NCBI GenBank assembly: GCA_032358165.1
Contig: JAALGY010000041.1
Span: 682,001 to 746,000 of the forward strand
Source: Diplosphaera chodatii
Lineage: Eukaryota; Chlorophyta; Trebouxiophyceae; Prasiolales; Stichococcaceae
Direction of reading: 5' to 3'
DNA length: 64,000 nt
Each line of letters begins with the position of its first letter. Within the stretch, counting starts at the first letter, position 1. A program made the position numbers and the translations under genes. Shown in pieces: positions 60,901 through 64,000 of the stretch. Under the pieces are notes generated by a model that saw only the letters and a program-made list of their open reading frames with translations, was not told the DNA's origin and made no database searches.

Positions 60901-61317
60901 TGCCGTTGCACTGCAGGTACCTGCACGGACACGCTGTGCTCAAATGCAGCGGCAAAAACGGAAAAGAACATATCACAGCAATGCGGAGCGGGTGCCGCAG
61001 CCGACTCGGTTGTTACACAGAACGAAAGGAGGTAAATTCAAAGGCGTTGGAATGTCGGAGCGAACATGACATGCAATGCAGAGGGTCAGCCCGCCATCTG
61101 CTCACAGAGTTCTCAGCAGCGGCATGGGCGGCAGTCCGGCCGGCGAGTCGAGACCATTGCCATCTAGAAACAGGCACTTGAGGCCCGTGTACTTGTCCAG
61201 GCCGCCGATCTCACGGAAGCCGTAATTGCTGGCGTACAGCTTGTCGTTGGCAGCAGGCGTCATGTACAGGTCGTGCTGCTTGCAGATCTCCCACAACCTT
61301 CGCTCCGTCATCGGCAT
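57921..61317 (-). CDS. Dynein axonemal assembly factor 1 (DNAAF1/LRRC50, ODA7)
   Basis: Cytoplasmic LRR factor needed to preassemble outer and inner dynein arms. Start at 61315-61317: MPMTERRLWEICKQHDLYMT, the family N-terminus, then YGFREIGGLDKYTGLKCLFL and DGNGL (first LRRs). LRRs continue: YLQCNGMNSLEGLNSAPELQ with LNIDQNFLETLEV (about 60800-60920), LRTLLAAGNHFETAADLQPL and ITTVDLRNNKLESHEGLVQL (about 60525-60680). The capping exon gives LPELRCLYLRGNEFVTTMRN, YRKTFVAALPGLTYLDDRPI and CNVERRAAVAW (about 60195-60345), the diagnostic LTYLDDRP block. Then a charged helix ERAQARTNFEAVQRLRRDVW (about 59850-59920), PQQPGAVINQEELAR, EEERRAFLQPCLKCTYEDCR and FREMLQRDPEHVATEEESA (about 59260-59400). 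A long disordered region follows (58090-58850), and the tail EAQEMLGLLGKASGFVRSAR ends at TAA 57921-57923. Exons between 58940 and 59250 are uncertain. Confidence 0.87.
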
Positions 61318-61692
61318 GGTTGAAACAACTCGAGAGTATAACTTTGATGGCAACAATCAAGGGCCCTGACAAGTTGCCAACGGGCTGCAAAACTTCGAAA
61401 TAGCAAATTATCACAGTGACCGGGCAGCTGTGGGACTCTGCCGTACCAATGCACGACTTGCTAGCGCTCACCGCTTGTGAAGAGGCCTTGTCTCAGGTAT
61501 ACATGCTGCATGCGCGCGGCCAGGTTCCTGAAACGTCTTGGAAAGGCCAAAATCTGGTCAGCAGGCTGCCGGACGCAGGACGGGTCACAGAGGACCTGAA
61601 CCCTACTCGTGCCCATATCTCGGGGCCTTATCGCAGCCAGTTTGAGCGCACGGCTGCACCAACGCCCCGCAACCCCAGTCAGCTTCCTCAAC
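61318..61692. promoter_or_regulatory. Divergent upstream region, DNAAF1 and PsaK
   Basis: 375 bp between a ciliary gene and a photosystem I gene transcribed in opposite directions. No shared element could be identified by eye. Confidence 0.35.
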
Positions 61693-62731
61693 ATGGCGTC
61701 CGCCACTGTCACCATGCAGTCCAAGCAGTTCCTGGGCGCCCGCATCGCGTCAGCGCCCCGCCCGGCACTGAAGGTGGGCCGAGATCAACATGCGAACCGT
61801 TCCAGTAGGTGGACTGCTTAAATGCCGTGACTCAAGGCAACAGGTCGAGATACGTCACGATGGTTTCAGCTCAGCGGAAGGTACAGGCGGTCATCTACCG
61901 GGACACATTGGGGCAGAGCAGTGGCAAAGTTCAGGCAGCAATGAATCTGCAGCCGGGCAGCTGTGGTGACAGCATAGTCCTCCGTCTCACAGCAAATTCG
62001 GGCTTAGCGCAGGAGCGCGCAGTGGACTCAGTTGGCGTGTTGCCGGTGGCGGCAACAGACGTCAGGCCACCTGCATGGTGGCATGCACCGCGAGTGCTGA
62101 CGATGTGTGCGCCTGTGATGTGCAGGCAGCCGTCCCACGCAGCAGGCAGGCAGTCGTCACGCGGGCAGGTTACCTGGGCTCCACCACGAACCTGGTGGGT
62201 CGGGATTGCATCATGCACCTGTGCATGACATGCGCCTCCAGTTGGAGGAGTGCATAGCCTGCATGCGTGCATGCGAGCGCACTCTGGCCGTAGTTCACAC
62301 GACACTGTAGGATTGTGTTACGGGCTGCGCTGAGTAGCCTTTCGATTTGTTGCAGATCTTCATTGCATCGACAGCGGCATTTCTGACAGCGGGCCGCTTC
62401 GGCCTGGCACCCACAGCCAAGAAGCACACGAAGGCTGGCCTCAAGCTGTACGATGACGACTCTGAGGGTGAGCAAAGCATAAGTAGTATGTACATGCCAT
62501 TGTTTGCCGGAGGCAGGAACAGTCCCCAATCTCACTGCTCAATGGGGATCTCCACCGAGGCGCTGCTTGCACAATGCATGATGCCCAATATCGCTGTGTG
62601 AGCCGTGCGCAGGTCTGACCACGTCCGACCCGGGAGGCTACACCGCAGTGGATGTCCTGGTGGGCGGCTCGCAGGGCCATGTTGTGGCAGTAGGGGTTGT
62701 GCTGGGCCTCCGTGCCATCGGTGCTCTGTAA
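61693..62731 (+). CDS. psaK: Photosystem I subunit PsaK
   Basis: Nuclear-encoded PSI core subunit X, which binds LHCI at the edge of the complex. Four exons fit exactly: 61693-61773 (MASATVTMQSKQFLGARIAS, transit peptide), 62126-62194 (RSRQAVVTRAGYLGSTTNL), 62356-62467 (IFIASTAAFLTAGRFGLAPT, AKKHTKAGLKLYDDD) and 62613-62731 (LTTSDPGGYTAVDVLVGGSQ, GHVVAVGVVLGLRAIGAL, TAA). Phases are 0, 0 and 1. The protein has 126 residues, the usual length with transit peptide, and two transmembrane helices joined by a Lys-rich stromal loop. The motifs YLGSxTNL, AGRFGLAP, KAGLKL, SDPGGYTAVD and GHVVxVGVVLGL identify PsaK rather than its relative PsaG. The DDDSEG loop is a little more acidic than in land plants. 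Confidence 0.95.
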
Positions 62732-63166
62732 ATTTGAGGAATGTCAGGACGTAAGCTGTGGCGGAAGGTTGGGTAGCAGGTCATCCGGTGCCAATATGCT
62801 AGCGAGCTCTGCTTGATTTCTGGTTGAGAGGCATTGCAAACAGTCGATGTGCAATGCGCAAACCCGTCAAGCTTGCGTGTGGGCTGCTGCAAGTGGTTGC
62901 TATGTGGCTGAGGCACTTGTAACACTGTACCAGACTCCCTTCTCTCATCACTCTCAATGTCTATACAAATCGGCCCAGTATGCTGTTGTGTGTCTCGTAC
63001 CACATCCCCACTTCCAATGCTTGCATCCACTCGTTCAGCTTGCACGCTACTGCACACCAGCGTCAGCGTGTTGCCACACGAAGGCACGGCACTGGAGCTG
63101 TGCTGGAAGGATAGCCGGACTACCCTGCCGATCACCCGGACTGGTATTTGGCGACCATCGCTGGAT
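62732..63166. other. Convergent intergenic region
   Basis: 435 bp between the PsaK stop and the chosen end of the lipoyl-domain gene. No gene-like frame was accepted. If the lipoyl-domain protein ends earlier by splicing, its 3'UTR also lies here. Confidence 0.4.
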
Positions 63167-64000
63167 TCAGGCGTACTTCTTGTCACCTGCAGTGCACGGC
63201 GCAAACTGAGTCAGTGCGTCAATTGTCTTGGACATACTGTACCAGGCTAGGACAGGGTGCCTCGGCATGCCAAGTAGGTTTTGCGTGGTGTGGCTCATGC
63301 TTGCAGGGCAGGGTATATCCTCACCAATGATGTGGCCCCCGAAGAAGGGTGCCAGCTCCACCACAACCTGTTGCATGCAGTGGTGCAATGTGTCAGACGA
63401 CGCTGCCGTCAGGTGCTGGCACCACAACTGGTGGCACTCTTCGTACGGCACATGACGACACAGTGCACAGCATGACCTCACCTCGCCATACTCCACTGGC
63501 TTGCCGTCCTCGACCACAAACTGCACGATCTCCCCTGCCTGCGGCGATTCGATAGGAACGAAAGTGCCGAGCTGCTCCACGTAGCCGACGTGCTGGCCCT
63601 TCTTGATGCTGTCACCCTGTTGTGCACATGCAGATCCAACCTCAGCAAGCATGGCCATAACTCTGTACACCGCCAAACATGTTCATGCGCATGACGCGGT
63701 CTGGTTCTGGCACGATCACACTGACAGAAAGCAGTGGCGTGGACCTCTTGCACCAAGTCGCCCTTGCCGATCCGCTTGCCCTTCACGTACTTGCCGCGGC
63801 GCAGCACGCCCACCTGCAGGCAGTGGCACGCCAGCTCCGACCGATGCAGGGCCAGGACACACCTGCCAGTGCTCGGGGACAATCACGTGCTCTCAGCGGC
63901 ATCTTGGAGCGCTGCCATGCAAACCCTTGAAACATGGCCAGGGGCAGCCGATGTCTGCTGGACGCATGCACCTTGGGCGACTCGATCATGACGAGGGACT
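63167..64000 (-). CDS. Biotin/lipoyl attachment domain-containing protein, BADC-like (5' end beyond window)
   Basis: BADC proteins resemble the biotin carboxyl carrier of plastid acetyl-CoA carboxylase but are not biotinylated and down-regulate the enzyme. Exons visible: SLVMIESPKV at the right edge (63960-64000), VGVLRRGKYVKGKRIGKGDL with VQE (about 63790-63865), GDSIKKGQHVGYVEQLGTFV, PIESPQAGEIVQFVVEDGKP and VEYGE (about 63485-63625), then VVVELAPFFGGHIIGEDIP (about 63310-63370). The order 'SPxVGxxRR...KGK...GDxxKKGQxxGYxxQxGT...ESPxAGEIV...DGxPVxYG' matches the plant BADC/BLP group. The residues at the expected biotinyl-lysine turn are FVPIES, so the MKM lysine is absent. The frame stays open to a stop at 63167, but plant proteins end soon after the LPSF-like block, so the C-terminus may be shorter. 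Confidence 0.75.

Noticed and set aside
61681..62731. PsaG instead of PsaK
   Set aside because: The AGRFGLAP, SDPGGYTAVD and GHVVxVGVVLGL blocks are those of PsaK, and the length fits.

Overview
The window is nuclear DNA of a green alga (Chlorophyta). Genes are split by many short GT-AG introns whose acceptors nearly always read TGCAG. They encode plastid and photosynthesis proteins (PsaK, an MPH2/TLP16.5-like lumen protein, a plastid FBPase), plant-type proteins (SnRK2-like kinase, phytocystatin, BADC-like lipoyl-domain protein) and conserved motile-cilium proteins. Bacterial signs (operons, Shine-Dalgarno sites) are absent. The species cannot be named from the sequence. The ciliary genes suggest a lineage that makes flagellate cells at some stage.

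Layout, left to right: partial FBPase (-, 1-2341); R3H-domain protein (-, 3034-5216); a 51-residue single-span membrane protein (-, 6077-6804); single-exon SnRK2-like kinase (-, 7417-9048); possible small membrane-protein exon (-, 9319-9488); DHRS4/tropinone-reductase-like SDR (-, 10424-11942) head-to-head with a CDK20/LF2-like kinase (+, 12454-14703); Misato/DML1 (-, 14931-19145) head-to-head with a small plastid-type protein (+, 19565-20126); mTERF (-, 20614-21874); a tandem pair of secreted DUF6973-like proteins (-, 22708-24305 and 25167-26764); RAD7-like LRR protein (-, 27272-30583) head-to-head with a PDIA6-type disulfide isomerase (+, 30819-33706); phytocystatin with legumain-type extension (-, 33973-35381); TspO (-, 36180-36734) head-to-head with DRC7 (+, ends 40914); RRB1/GRWD1 (-, 41228-45078); MPH2-like lumen protein (-, 45717-46633); a 10.6-kb alanine-rich coiled-coil gene (+, to 57701); DNAAF1/ODA7 (-, 57921-61317) head-to-head with PsaK (+, 61693-62731); partial BADC-like protein (-, 63167 to the edge).

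Three genes belong to one biology: DNAAF1 preassembles dynein arms, DRC7 is a nexin-dynein regulatory subunit, and CDK20/CCRK (LF2 in Chlamydomonas) controls flagellar length. The large coiled-coil protein could be cytoskeletal, but no family was recognised. PsaK, the MPH2-like protein, FBPase and the BADC-like protein are plastid functions. The least explained content is the tandem DUF6973-like pair, the 51-residue membrane protein, three AT-rich hairpin islands inside introns, and the large insertion in the CDK20 activation segment.

Gene models were assembled by eye from reading frames, splice motifs and phase. Termini marked by a clear stop or start are exact; many internal exon borders are approximate.
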